Assembly: GCA_020629155.1 (NCBI GenBank)
Contig: JAHDDW010000001.1
Coordinates: forward strand, 477,582-541,581
From: Acidimicrobiales bacterium
GTDB taxonomy: Bacteria; Actinomycetota; Acidimicrobiia; Acidimicrobiales; SZUA-35
Length of the DNA stretch: 64,000 nt
Direction of reading: 5' to 3'
The position numbers and the translations under genes were made by a program. Positions 35,607 to 44,949 of this stretch are shown in pieces. Under the pieces are notes generated by a model, which had not been told where the DNA came from, made no database searches, and saw nothing but the letters and a program-made list of their open reading frames with translations. Positions within the stretch are counted from its first letter, which is position 1. The number at the start of each line of letters is the position of its first letter.

Positions 35607-38600
35607 TTACCTAAGGTGAAAGAAAAACCCTGCGTCTTTAATAATATCAATAGCACCTGATTCAAAAATAACCTGGAAGCCAGGAGTGTCACCGAATGGC
35701 TCTATACGCATAAGTGGGTTTCTACCTGACCTAAGTCGTTGAACTAGTGACCTTGGCAATGCCAAACCAACAAGCGCTGCCGATTCTCCTCTCCCTGCAT
35801 TTGAGGCACTAGCCGTAGCATACCTTTCCGCAACTCCCCGTTCGATTGCTGCATGGAACTGGCCACCATAGTTACCACCAGAGCTAGAAAGTGTATCAAG
35901 CGGGTTATCTACAAGCTCATCCGCGAAAGACCTGGTCGTTCCATGCACGTAAACCTCGATCTCTTCTTCGATAACATCATCAACCCCAGCTTGGCGTGCT
36001 TGTTGAAGCGGGCTCAAAGGAGTTGAACTGCCACCACCACCTCCAGACCCAGATGGCCTTGGTGAATCAATGTCATCCAAAGCACTCATGAAAATTCCAG
36101 TGCCAGTTCCGATATCTGCTCCCGCCTCAAGAATTAAAGCCGTAGACCCTGCCATTACAGGCACACCTACAACTGCTCCCCCACCAGTCAAAGTTAAACC
36201 TCCGCCAACAACTTCTCCACCTCCACCAACAAGCAACTGAGCTATTCCCCATGCCGTTTCACCTACTCCATATCCCAAACGATAGTAGGCGGGCAGATCA
36301 TCTGAAACACCTGTAACTTCAACTCCGATACCAAGCAGAAAACCTCCTGGTGCGGCTCCAGCTAGACCGCCAGTAGAAACACCTGCGATAAACTGCCCAA
36401 CCGCAGATTCTCTCATGTATTCAGCGAACTCATCATACAAACTTGATTCTGGAGCTAGCTGGTTTACAGTCAGTTCTTGACCTGAAACCATCGAAGGCGC
36501 TTCTAATAACAGACTCGCAGAGCCGCACAAAGGGTTGAGTTCGTCACAAGGTCCTACATCAGGGTTTGGGTTATCACCATTAAGCGACCCCACCGAGACG
36601 TTGCCATCGAAGTCAATAGTTACGCCTACTCCAACCCCAGTTTCTGGTTCGCTTTGTGTCCCACTAGGGTCTGACAAGCCAGTGGGTTTGTTACGGCTAT
36701 ACGCATACACATTAGGGCCGTCTACTAAACCTGCCGGATCGGTGCTAGACCAGCGGGCGAGCCATGGCAGATAATAGCGGGCAGTGTGATAACTCAATCC
36801 TGTTTCTTCGTCACGTTCCATGCCTGTGTAGCTATAGCGTTTGGCAACACTTCGAACGTCTCTATTTTTTGCGCTATAGGCTGTGGTGCCGTATGGATGA
36901 TATTCCTCATAGGAAATGATTCGTCCCCGTTCGTCGATTTCAAGCCCGACGCTGCCGAGGTGGTTGCCGTACTGGTAACGAAACAAGATACCTTCGTCGA
37001 GCTGCGTGTTATTTGTTTCTAAAACATTTTCGACAATCAATACACGGTCATCGACAACAAACAAATGGTGAGTTTCGATATCTTCAACCAGCCGGCCGTT
37101 TTCTGTGCGGCGATACCATTCCATCCCACCTAGATACAGACGTTCTTCAACGATCGTGCCGTTGTTTTTTTCGATCCGTTTACGGGTTCGCTGTTTCTGT
37201 GAATCGTAGCTATACCAGGCTTGTGAAGCGCCACTCGCCTCAAGATTGATGTGACCAATCATGTCTCGATAGTCAATGTGAAGTTGCAACGCTTCAACAC
37301 TACGATCAACAGCTGTCATCGAACCGTGACTGTCATAGCTATAACGCTGTGATAGCGCAGGTGATGCTTCTTGTGCGTAATGATTAAGACCTGTCGTTGC
37401 GTCACCAGGTTTGCTTGTTGCCAAAAGACGATTGCTGCTCAACGCATACTGATAGAAACGACTCCAGCTTGACCCGCTGCCATCGATGTGCGACATTGTG
37501 AGTATGTTGCCAACTTCGTCATAACGATACGTTTCGATATAGTTGCGCAACGCGTCTGGGCTGTTTGATGATGGGATCTGATCAACAGGGGTGAACGCAT
37601 TATTGTCACGCTGAGTCGTAGCGTTAGCATGCTCTCGACCTTGCGCTCTTGTCAAACGATACAGCGCATCGTAGCGATAACGCAGATGTGGCTCAACCCG
37701 TGCATTATCAAAAAACACTGTCTGCTGAGCAGTGTCTCGAATGTCTGTGATATTACCACTGGGGTCATACCAATACTGCAAGTTCTGATACGCCTCGATT
37801 TGGTCAGCATCGTCGCTTGGCACTGTCACAAGCTCGTTCAAACGAAACGTCTGCGCATCATAGCTATAAGTTGTGACACTGCCGTTCCCAAGCGCTAGAC
37901 GTAGCCGCTGCCCTTTCGCATCATAGGTAAGATTAACAATCGCATCCGTCGACTCCCCGTCGACGAACAACGTTTCGCTTTGAAGTAAACCACGCTCGTT
38001 ATAGCTTGGCAGATAGGTTGCTGGCTCTCTACCTTCGACATGCCAATTCTCTTGCCTCACCATACGGTTTAGCGCATCATAGGCAGTGTTTTGCGTAAAA
38101 ACTTCTTCGTCAAAAAACTCAAGAGGTGGGTTTTGCGGCCAGTGCAGCACCTCAGCGTCATAGCTGCGTGCAAGCTGCCGCTGAGCGATGACGATATTAC
38201 CTTTGAAGTCGAAACGCCGTTTTGTTACAACACCAGCGCCATCAAAGTGTTGATGAACCTGTCCACGCAAATTGCGTTCTTGCCCATCGGCTAACTCTTC
38301 GCCATAGGTTACACGTTCAATCGTTAGCCACGCACCACCGTTGATTTGTAGCTGCTGTTCAACAGGGCGACGCAACACATCATAGAAAGCACGGGAAACT
38401 CGCACTTCGACCGTTGTCGAACCGTCTGCAGATGTTCTCTCATTTTCATCCCAACCATAAAAAGGCTGCCCAGCGGCATCGTTAATCATTTGGCGAGACC
38501 CAGCTTCATTGCTGTGTTGACAAAGCAGATTGCCAGCAATGTCGTAACATGACACGCTATCGTTTGGCATTGCTTCGTCTGCGACATCGTGCGGTTTGAG

Positions 38601-41600
38601 CGGTGTAACGTATTGCATCACCAGGTTGTTGCGAGCGTCACGAATCCACAGCGGTTTGCCTTCGGCATCAAGCTTGGTGAACGTAAGATAGAACTCGTCG
38701 ACCAGAGAAGTAGGGCTATCGCCAACACGGTTATGGGCGATAGCAATAACGTCACGACCTAGGCTGTCAAAGAAAACTCTTGCAGGTGTGTCTGCATGAT
38801 CTTCAACAAGGCCTGCAGCACGACGATGCTCAGCCGTGCTAAACGCTTCAAACAGTTCGTGATCTGGGTCGCTACGACGACGATACCAGTCACTTTGCAA
38901 ACTCGGGTCACTATTGTAGGCGGTGTCGTTTGCGTCGAAGCTTACGACATGCCACGGTGAAAACTCGACACGGCTAAAACTGCCATCAGGCAGTTCGGTA
39001 CGGACAACACGACCAGCCGCATCATAAAAAATGATTGGCGTGACGCCCAACGCTTGCGATTCTTCAAAACGATGGTCTGGGCTGAAATAAGGCTCATATT
39101 GTTTAACTGGCTTGCCCTTGTTGTTGACAATAGTTTTTCCGTTCGCTATCCAACGTAAAGGACCATCAACAACAGCTGGTTCGGCTTGCGATTTTGAGAC
39201 CAAAACGTTGCCGCCTCCATCGCTGTATTGAAACGCTGTTTGTAGAGGAGTTGGACGGCCGTCAAGTGAAGCACTATGTTGTTCACGAACAATAGAAGCT
39301 GACGCTGCTGGACGCTGCCCATAGATTACTGTTCCGTCGGCGGCAACAGTCTCACCAAAATCATAGACGTGTCTAGCCGTTGCGCTGCCCAACAACATAG
39401 CGGCGGCTGCCTCATCATAGGTCTCGGTGAAAAAACCGCTGCGTGTGCTTGCATCAAGGTCGACCAGCTCGGCACTGAAACCAGCCAACGTATCACCTTC
39501 GTCGCCTTTGCCTAACACCGCAGCAGCGGCTGGCACGCCAAGGGTGTCAAACAAAACCTGCGAGAGGTTATTGTTATGGTCTCGTATGTGTTGTGGCGCT
39601 AGCACACGATAGTTAAATGAAGTAACGCTTGCAGTATTTCCCACTGGATCGACACTCGACAACACAAAAATAGCATGCTCGTCATAGACGATAGTCGTCG
39701 TGTTACCAAAAATGTCGCTATAGCGCTCGGGCATATAGAACCGTTCATCTGCTTGTTCGCCAAATCCAGCAATACCAGAGCCGACCCAATACGATGCAGC
39801 ATCTAGATCGCCAAACTGCGCTGTGAGTTCTACGCCTGTGAGGTAACCGCTTTTTTGTCTAGTCTGCAAATCGGCTTCGATAGCTGGGGTCAACTTGTCG
39901 CCCAACACAGCGTCAAGCAGAGATTCAGTTAGCGCCAGCGTATAGGTTTCATAGGGCAGCGCTAACGTGTTTAGCTCACCGAAGGGTAAAGGACCTGCCA
40001 CATCCGAATCAAAAAACAGCATACGAACCCACTCGACGATACGTTTTTGTGGCACCAAGCCAGACGCTATTGTCTGGTACTCAAGCCGTTCGACTGACTC
40101 GCCAGTCAAATCTAGGTTTTTTAACTGTGCAAGCGTTATGTAGCCGTTGTTTTCTGGCAACGGTGCCACACCCGTCAGATCATAGGTCTGCACTTCGCAT
40201 GGCACGCGTAGACGGTAGGCATCGAGTGTGTCGACGCTATCATTTGTGAACTGTGTCGCGTTATAGGCAAGGTGTAGTTCGTTCTGAACCTGTTGAATCT
40301 TGCTTTGCATAGGCTCGGGCAGCGCATCATCGTCGTGGCGAACGAGCCGAGGGTAGGCCACGGCAACCGAGTCTGTCACGTTGCCATAGCGATCGACAGC
40401 AACGTTTAGCGTGTGGGCAATGCGTGGGTCTGGTTGTGCGTTTATCGTTAAATCTAAATCATAGGTATAGCTGATTGCTTCACTTTCGGTGACAAGAAAA
40501 ACACCATGCCCGCTGTCGCCTATTTTCGGTTGCAACTTCGTAATTGTGTAGTCGTGGTATGCCGCAGAAAAAATCTTCGTAGCCACCTGTTGGCCTTCTG
40601 CCAATGCCGCCGCGTCAAGCTCGTAGGTTTCTTGCCGCAACGTCATTGACTTGCATGCGCGTGATGCTTCGTGCCACTCATCGTCGCTCGACGCAAGCGT
40701 TGACGTAGCTGGCTCAGGAAAATAATTCTCAACGAAATCGCCAACAGATGAGCCGCCAAAGCTTTGCGGAAAGTATTCGTGTCGATACTGTTCAAACATT
40801 TTTTCACGATCAAACGAAGCGCCCGTATGAAACCACGTCACCGTTTTTACAGGCGGTTGATACAACGTTTCGTCATCAGTAACATAGGGGCTGCTATTCA
40901 GCTCGGTGAACGTTCCGAAAGATTCAACGTCGATCTGTTCGACACGACCGAAGCCGCGAAACTCTCGCTCACGCCCATCGAAATAGCCATGATGATAGCT
41001 ATAGGTTGACGCAAAACGGGTTTTGCGCCACACATCAGTGACGATGACGCGTTCTACAACATGCACAGGAAACGGCAGTCGAGTAACCCATGGCGTGCCA
41101 GCGACCTTATCTTTCACATAGAAATGAGTTGAAGGGGCGTACTCGATAGTCGTCTCGGCTCCCATATTGTTGGTTGTGTGCGTTAGAAGATGCGGCTTAC
41201 CTTGCGCCATCAGCTCAACATAACGCAACTGCGCACCTTGGTCACCTGGCAGAGGACTCGACCACGTTAAACACGCAGTGCCATTACCTAGCAGATCAAC
41301 TGCAGCAACCGTTGCGAGGTTGTCCGCCAAAGGAAACCCTGCAAGCACAACGGGGTCGCTCCAACTATTGCCAGACTGGTTAAACCAAAGCGTTGTGCGC
41401 TGTCGACCCAGGTAGATAATATCGACCGTTCCTGAACCATCGATGTCAACAAGACGTAGCCGCTGGCTAGAGAACTGGTCGTCGATCTCAAATCGAGGTG
41501 CCGTATCCATCACAATTTTTTCGCCGAACGTGCCATAGCCTTTGTTTGGCCAATAACATACTTCGCCGTTGCGGATACGAACAATGTCGGCTAGTCCATC

Positions 41601-43472
41601 TCCTGAAAAATCTGACTGAAAAATTGACTCTTCGTTATCGGCGAACAACACTTTTGGACCTAGATCTTCATCTGCTGCGACGTGGCTGCGCCGAGAGTCG
41701 GCAAACCCTTTCGTCGCGAGCGATTGATGCCACACAATCGCGTCAGCTTCGGTAATAACCGCATCGGCGTGACCGTCACCCGTCACGTCAAGCAATTTGA
41801 CGTTCGGATCTTGCCAATCAATTGTTAGCTGCTGGTCGAAGGGTGCAAAGTTTTCCCATGTTCCGTCTGGGCTACATTCGAAATAGCCACCTAACGGGCG
41901 GTCGAGCTGTACTAGATCGATTCGACCATCACCATCAACGTCTAGCAACTGCCGAGCACCGTTTGCCATGCCTCCAGCAGGAACAGGCGCAACCAGCCGA
42001 GACTCCCCCAACGCAGCGACAGACGAAACCTCTTGACCTTTTTCGTCATCTGCTACGGTGCGATGCAACGGCGAATTGTTAGGTTTATAAAACCAGCCGT
42101 CAGCTTGACTTGTCAGCACACCACTAGCGCCTTCACCGTCAAGGTCGACCCAACGATACGTGCTGCCATCGACACCGAGCGGCAAATTCTCCAGGCTTTC
42201 TGGCTCCATATTTTTTATTTCGCTACCGATAACAGGCTGACTATAAGAAAAAGCAACAGGAGGAACCGATCGTTGTACATAACTACCATCGGCCAATTTT
42301 CTATAGCTTGTTTGCGTGACTGATCGAATGTGTGTATAGGGACGATGCGGCTCCTGACTAGGCAGGCCATAGACAATGTCGGTTGAACGGACCAAATAGT
42401 TTTTCCCAGCCTCTTCCTCTGCCGTGCTGTTGCCTTCAAAGTGGTGGAACATAAGCACACGACGACAAAGCCGATAGGTGCGAACCTCAAAACCTGCTCG
42501 ATAGCGAGAAAAAGGGTCTTCGCGCACAGGCCACGGTAGCGAGCCTTCAGGCACGGGTTCTGATTCTTCATGATCGCCGTAATCAAACACCGCCTCGAAA
42601 AGCCAGTTGTCTCCTGGGTCAGGCCACGGCGCATCTTGTTGCAACAAAGGGTAAAACGGTGCACTATTGCCGTATGTTATGCGTTTTATATAACGATTTG
42701 CGCTGCGAGAATGTGCCGAGCGCTGTCGCTCATGCGCATACGCAGCATCGACATTTGTAGAATCTTCAGAGGCATAGTCATAGTTGATCACATTGCCTTT
42801 GTCATCGTGAGACTGACAGATGAGCCACCGAAAAACTCGACGGTGATCATTTGGATCAGCAATTCGACTGTTCGATGTTCTCCCATACCAGGTTGTCACA
42901 TTCTCTTTACTTATCGAACGCCAAAAACAGTCACCGTCATCTTGCGTATTTACCCAGTATTCAATGCGCGCAAACAGTCCCTCAATACGAGGCCGATACC
43001 GAACAACTCGATACTCTTGTGAAGCAACAACACGCCGTAACGTTATCGCTTGCCATCTACTATCTGTTTCTTCTAGTTCAGGGACTAAGTCTTCAGCACC
43101 TGAGAGAATAAAAACATCAGAGTTATCAGACAGATAGCGTGGTAGGCCTTTCTCGGTTTTCCGAGAAATTGCGGGTAATCCAATATCCCACCCTAAACCA
43201 AATATACCGTTGCCCGAACCAGAATCATAGGACAAGGACAGCTGTGGACCAAAACCCGAGCGACCAGGGCTAAGCCTCAACGGCACTGAGAACGAACCTG
43301 TACCTGTTACAGGGTTGGCTGTAAATTTTTCGCCGATGCCGCTAACTGCACCGCCACCTTTAGGAAGCGTTATCTGAGGAATAGGTACTCCCTGAGTTGG
43401 TTGTCCCCCGTCTCGGGTCGCCGTCGTCGAATTTCCTGCTGTGTCCATAGAATCCCTCACATACTTAGACAT
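35607..43472 (-). CDS. TcB-TcC fusion toxin component with Rhs core and variable C-terminus
   Basis: About 2621 residues from the ATG at 43472 (GGTGGA 3 bases upstream; the frame opens 12 codons earlier at 43508). Order: SpvB-type N-terminal domain (about 25-330; KGGGAVSGIGEKFTANPVTG, LSLSYDSGSGNGIFGLGWD); a beta-propeller with repeated calcium-like motifs (DVDGDGRIDLV, DVTGDGHADAV, DFSGDGLADIV, DIDGSGTVDII); TcdB middle domains (WRKTRFASTYSYHHGYFDGR); Rhs/YD repeats; the Rhs-associated core with RYYLPWLARWSSTDPAG and SRNKPTGLSDPSG near residue 2270, the self-cleavage site in TcC proteins. The last 340 residues are a hypervariable cargo, ending in a candidate ADP-ribosyltransferase domain. 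TcB and TcC together form the cocoon that loads onto TcA. Confidence 0.92.
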   Translation of the reverse strand: MSKYVRDSMDTAGNSTTATRDGGQPTQGVPIPQITLPKGGGAVSGIGEKFTANPVTGTGSFSVPLRLSPGRSGFGPQLSLSYDSGSGNGIFGLGWDIGLPAISRKTEKGLPRYLSDNSDVFILSGAEDLVPELEETDSRWQAITLRRVVASQEYRVVRYRPRIEGLFARIEYWVNTQDDGDCFWRSISKENVTTWYGRTSNSRIADPNDHRRVFRWLICQSHDDKGNVINYDYASEDSTNVDAAYAHERQRSAHSRSANRYIKRITYGNSAPFYPLLQQDAPWPDPGDNWLFEAVFDYGDHEESEPVPEGSLPWPVREDPFSRYRAGFEVRTYRLCRRVLMFHHFEGNSTAEEEAGKNYLVRSTDIVYGLPSQEPHRPYTHIRSVTQTSYRKLADGSYVQRSVPPVAFSYSQPVIGSEIKNMEPESLENLPLGVDGSTYRWVDLDGEGASGVLTSQADGWFYKPNNSPLHRTVADDEKGQEVSSVAALGESRLVAPVPAGGMANGARQLLDVDGDGRIDLVQLDRPLGGYFECSPDGTWENFAPFDQQLTIDWQDPNVKLLDVTGDGHADAVITEADAIVWHQSLATKGFADSRRSHVAADEDLGPKVLFADNEESIFQSDFSGDGLADIVRIRNGEVCYWPNKGYGTFGEKIVMDTAPRFEIDDQFSSQRLRLVDIDGSGTVDIIYLGRQRTTLWFNQSGNSWSDPVVLAGFPLADNLATVAAVDLLGNGTACLTWSSPLPGDQGAQLRYVELMAQGKPHLLTHTTNNMGAETTIEYAPSTHFYVKDKVAGTPWVTRLPFPVHVVERVIVTDVWRKTRFASTYSYHHGYFDGREREFRGFGRVEQIDVESFGTFTELNSSPYVTDDETLYQPPVKTVTWFHTGASFDREKMFEQYRHEYFPQSFGGSSVGDFVENYFPEPATSTLASSDDEWHEASRACKSMTLRQETYELDAAALAEGQQVATKIFSAAYHDYTITKLQPKIGDSGHGVFLVTESEAISYTYDLDLTINAQPDPRIAHTLNVAVDRYGNVTDSVAVAYPRLVRHDDDALPEPMQSKIQQVQNELHLAYNATQFTNDSVDTLDAYRLRVPCEVQTYDLTGVAPLPENNGYITLAQLKNLDLTGESVERLEYQTIASGLVPQKRIVEWVRMLFFDSDVAGPLPFGELNTLALPYETYTLALTESLLDAVLGDKLTPAIEADLQTRQKSGYLTGVELTAQFGDLDAASYWVGSGIAGFGEQADERFYMPERYSDIFGNTTTIVYDEHAIFVLSSVDPVGNTASVTSFNYRVLAPQHIRDHNNNLSQVLFDTLGVPAAAAVLGKGDEGDTLAGFSAELVDLDASTRSGFFTETYDEAAAAMLLGSATARHVYDFGETVAADGTVIYGQRPAASASIVREQHSASLDGRPTPLQTAFQYSDGGGNVLVSKSQAEPAVVDGPLRWIANGKTIVNNKGKPVKQYEPYFSPDHRFEESQALGVTPIIFYDAAGRVVRTELPDGSFSRVEFSPWHVVSFDANDTAYNSDPSLQSDWYRRRSDPDHELFEAFSTAEHRRAAGLVEDHADTPARVFFDSLGRDVIAIAHNRVGDSPTSLVDEFYLTFTKLDAEGKPLWIRDARNNLVMQYVTPLKPHDVADEAMPNDSVSCYDIAGNLLCQHSNEAGSRQMINDAAGQPFYGWDENERTSADGSTTVEVRVSRAFYDVLRRPVEQQLQINGGAWLTIERVTYGEELADGQERNLRGQVHQHFDGAGVVTKRRFDFKGNIVIAQRQLARSYDAEVLHWPQNPPLEFFDEEVFTQNTAYDALNRMVRQENWHVEGREPATYLPSYNERGLLQSETLFVDGESTDAIVNLTYDAKGQRLRLALGNGSVTTYSYDAQTFRLNELVTVPSDDADQIEAYQNLQYWYDPSGNITDIRDTAQQTVFFDNARVEPHLRYRYDALYRLTRAQGREHANATTQRDNNAFTPVDQIPSSNSPDALRNYIETYRYDEVGNILTMSHIDGSGSSWSRFYQYALSSNRLLATSKPGDATTGLNHYAQEASPALSQRYSYDSHGSMTAVDRSVEALQLHIDYRDMIGHINLEASGASQAWYSYDSQKQRTRKRIEKNNGTIVEERLYLGGMEWYRRTENGRLVEDIETHHLFVVDDRVLIVENVLETNNTQLDEGILFRYQYGNHLGSVGLEIDERGRIISYEEYHPYGTTAYSAKNRDVRSVAKRYSYTGMERDEETGLSYHTARYYLPWLARWSSTDPAGLVDGPNVYAYSRNKPTGLSDPSGTQSEPETGVGVGVTIDFDGNVSVGSLNGDNPNPDVGPCDELNPLCGSASLLLEAPSMVSGQELTVNQLAPESSLYDEFAEYMRESAVGQFIAGVSTGGLAGAAPGGFLLGIGVEVTGVSDDLPAYYRLGYGVGETAWGIAQLLVGGGGEVVGGGLTLTGGGAVVGVPVMAGSTALILEAGADIGTGTGIFMSALDDIDSPRPSGSGGGGGSSTPLSPLQQARQAGVDDVIEEEIEVYVHGTTRSFADELVDNPLDTLSSSGGNYGGQFHAAIERGVAERYATASASNAGRGESAALVGLALPRSLVQRLRSGRNPLMRIEPFGDTPGFQVIFESGAIDIIKDAGFFFHLR

Positions 43473-43629
43473 AGTTCCACCAAGGTGTTGCCATGCACAG
43501 TAGCACATTGTGGAGGGATTCTCACAAACGCTACAACAAGGTGATGCTAGCTAACTAGACATGACGCAATCACCAAACCCAGTCTGCATATCCAGCGGCT
43601 TTTGTCTTTTGAGGCATTATGATTTAGCT

Positions 43630-44817
43630 ATGATTATTCAACCTAAAGTGCGTGGATTTATTTGTCTTAGTGCTCACAAACAGGGCTGTGCGGCCAATGT
43701 TGCCGAACAGATCAGCTACGTTAAACAAAACCGCACCGAAAACGCAGGGCCAAAAAATGTTCTGGTCATCGGCGGTTCGACAGGTTACGGTTTAGCCTCT
43801 GCGATCACTGCCGCTTTTGGATATGACGCAAAAACACTTAGCATTTTCTTCGAAAAGCCGCCGAAAGAAAATAAAACGGCTTCAGCAGGCTACTACAACG
43901 CAGCGGCTTTCCAGGCCGAGGCACGAAACGCTGGATTACAAGCACAAGCTATAAACGGTGATGCATTTTCTACTGAATGCAAACAAGCAGTTATCGATAG
44001 AGCAAAACAGAACAACGAGACGTTTGACCTTGTAGTATACAGTTTGGCATCACCTCGAAGAACAGACCCTCAAACAGGCGAAACCTTCAAATCGGTTCTT
44101 AAGCCTATTGGGCAAGACTACACCTACAAAAACCTTAATACAGACAAGTTGACGATTAGCGATACAACTATCGAACCTGCTAGTGAAGAAGAAATTGCAA
44201 ACACTATCAAAGTTATGGGCGGCGAAGACTGGGAACTGTGGATTGAGGCACTAAGCAAAGCAAACGTGCTTTCACAAGATTTCCAAACGGTTGCCTATAC
44301 CTATTTAGGCGAGAAGATAACATGGCCTATTTATGGTCATGGCACGATTGGTAAAGCGAAAGAAGATCTTGACCGTGCAGCTGCGACAATTAACACTACG
44401 ACAGGTGCTACAAATGCCCGACTTGGCGTTTTAAAAGCTCTTGTTACCCAAGCAAGCTCGGCGATTCCAACTATGCCACTTTACCTTTCCCTCTTATATA
44501 AAGCGATGAAAGAAGCAGGCACACACGAAGGCTGCATCGAACAGATTAGCCGCCTATTTATTGAATGCCTTTATAGCGATACTCCGCGCCTTGATAAAGA
44601 CGGACGATATCGTGTCGACAATTTTGAGCTACAAAACGACATTCAGAAACAGGTCATTTCGACATGGCCACAAGTGACAGAAGAAAACTTGTACGAAACC
44701 ACAGACTATGCGGGCTATCGTAGCGAATTTCTTAAACTGTTCGGCTTCGGACGCAGCGACATTGATTATGAAGCAGACTGCGACCCATTAGTCGAGCTTG
44801 ATGCCATAACGCTTTAG
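43630..44817 (+). CDS. fabV: Trans-2-enoyl-CoA/enoyl-ACP reductase FabV
   Basis: A 395-residue NADH-dependent reductase that saturates trans-2-enoyl thioesters. The start at 43630 gives the canonical MIIQPKVRGFICLSAHKQGC; the upstream open part to 43561 is unsupported. The NADH motif is VLVIGGSTGYGLASAI. The catalytic Tyr-x8-Lys is YGHGTIGKAK with Tyr235 and Lys244, the same position as in characterised FabV. LVVYSLASPRRTDPQTG and ENLYETTDYAGYRSEFLKLFGFG are also typical. FabV is insensitive to triclosan in studied species. It is divergent from the Tc fusion gene; whether it is the main enoyl reductase here cannot be told. Confidence 0.95.
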   Translation: MIIQPKVRGFICLSAHKQGCAANVAEQISYVKQNRTENAGPKNVLVIGGSTGYGLASAITAAFGYDAKTLSIFFEKPPKENKTASAGYYNAAAFQAEARNAGLQAQAINGDAFSTECKQAVIDRAKQNNETFDLVVYSLASPRRTDPQTGETFKSVLKPIGQDYTYKNLNTDKLTISDTTIEPASEEEIANTIKVMGGEDWELWIEALSKANVLSQDFQTVAYTYLGEKITWPIYGHGTIGKAKEDLDRAAATINTTTGATNARLGVLKALVTQASSAIPTMPLYLSLLYKAMKEAGTHEGCIEQISRLFIECLYSDTPRLDKDGRYRVDNFELQNDIQKQVISTWPQVTEENLYETTDYAGYRSEFLKLFGFGRSDIDYEADCDPLVELDAITL

Positions 44818-44856
44818 AGGCTATCTTTCGACGCACGCTGCAACCGAACCTCTACC

Positions 44857-44930
44857 ATTTTCATGAATATTGCAACCACAACTTGCGATTTTCATGAATA
44901 TTGCAACCACAACTTGCGATTTTCATGAAA
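44857..44930 (+). repeat. 31-bp tandem repeat with palindromic core upstream of the DUF4143 gene
   Basis: Two identical 31-bp units (44857-44887 and 44888-44918) and the first 10 bases of a third. Each begins ATTTTCATGAA, whose TTCATGAA centre is palindromic; the third copy contains the 10-bp palindrome TTTCATGAAA at 44921-44930. The array ends 19 bases before the ATG of the ATPase gene, a position suited to an operator or promoter element. Confidence 0.85.
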
Positions 44931-44949
44931 TATGGTACTGTGAGAGGTA

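Noticed and set aside
44857..44930. Possible CRISPR repeat
   Set aside because: The 31-bp units are directly adjacent with no spacers and no cas gene is nearby.
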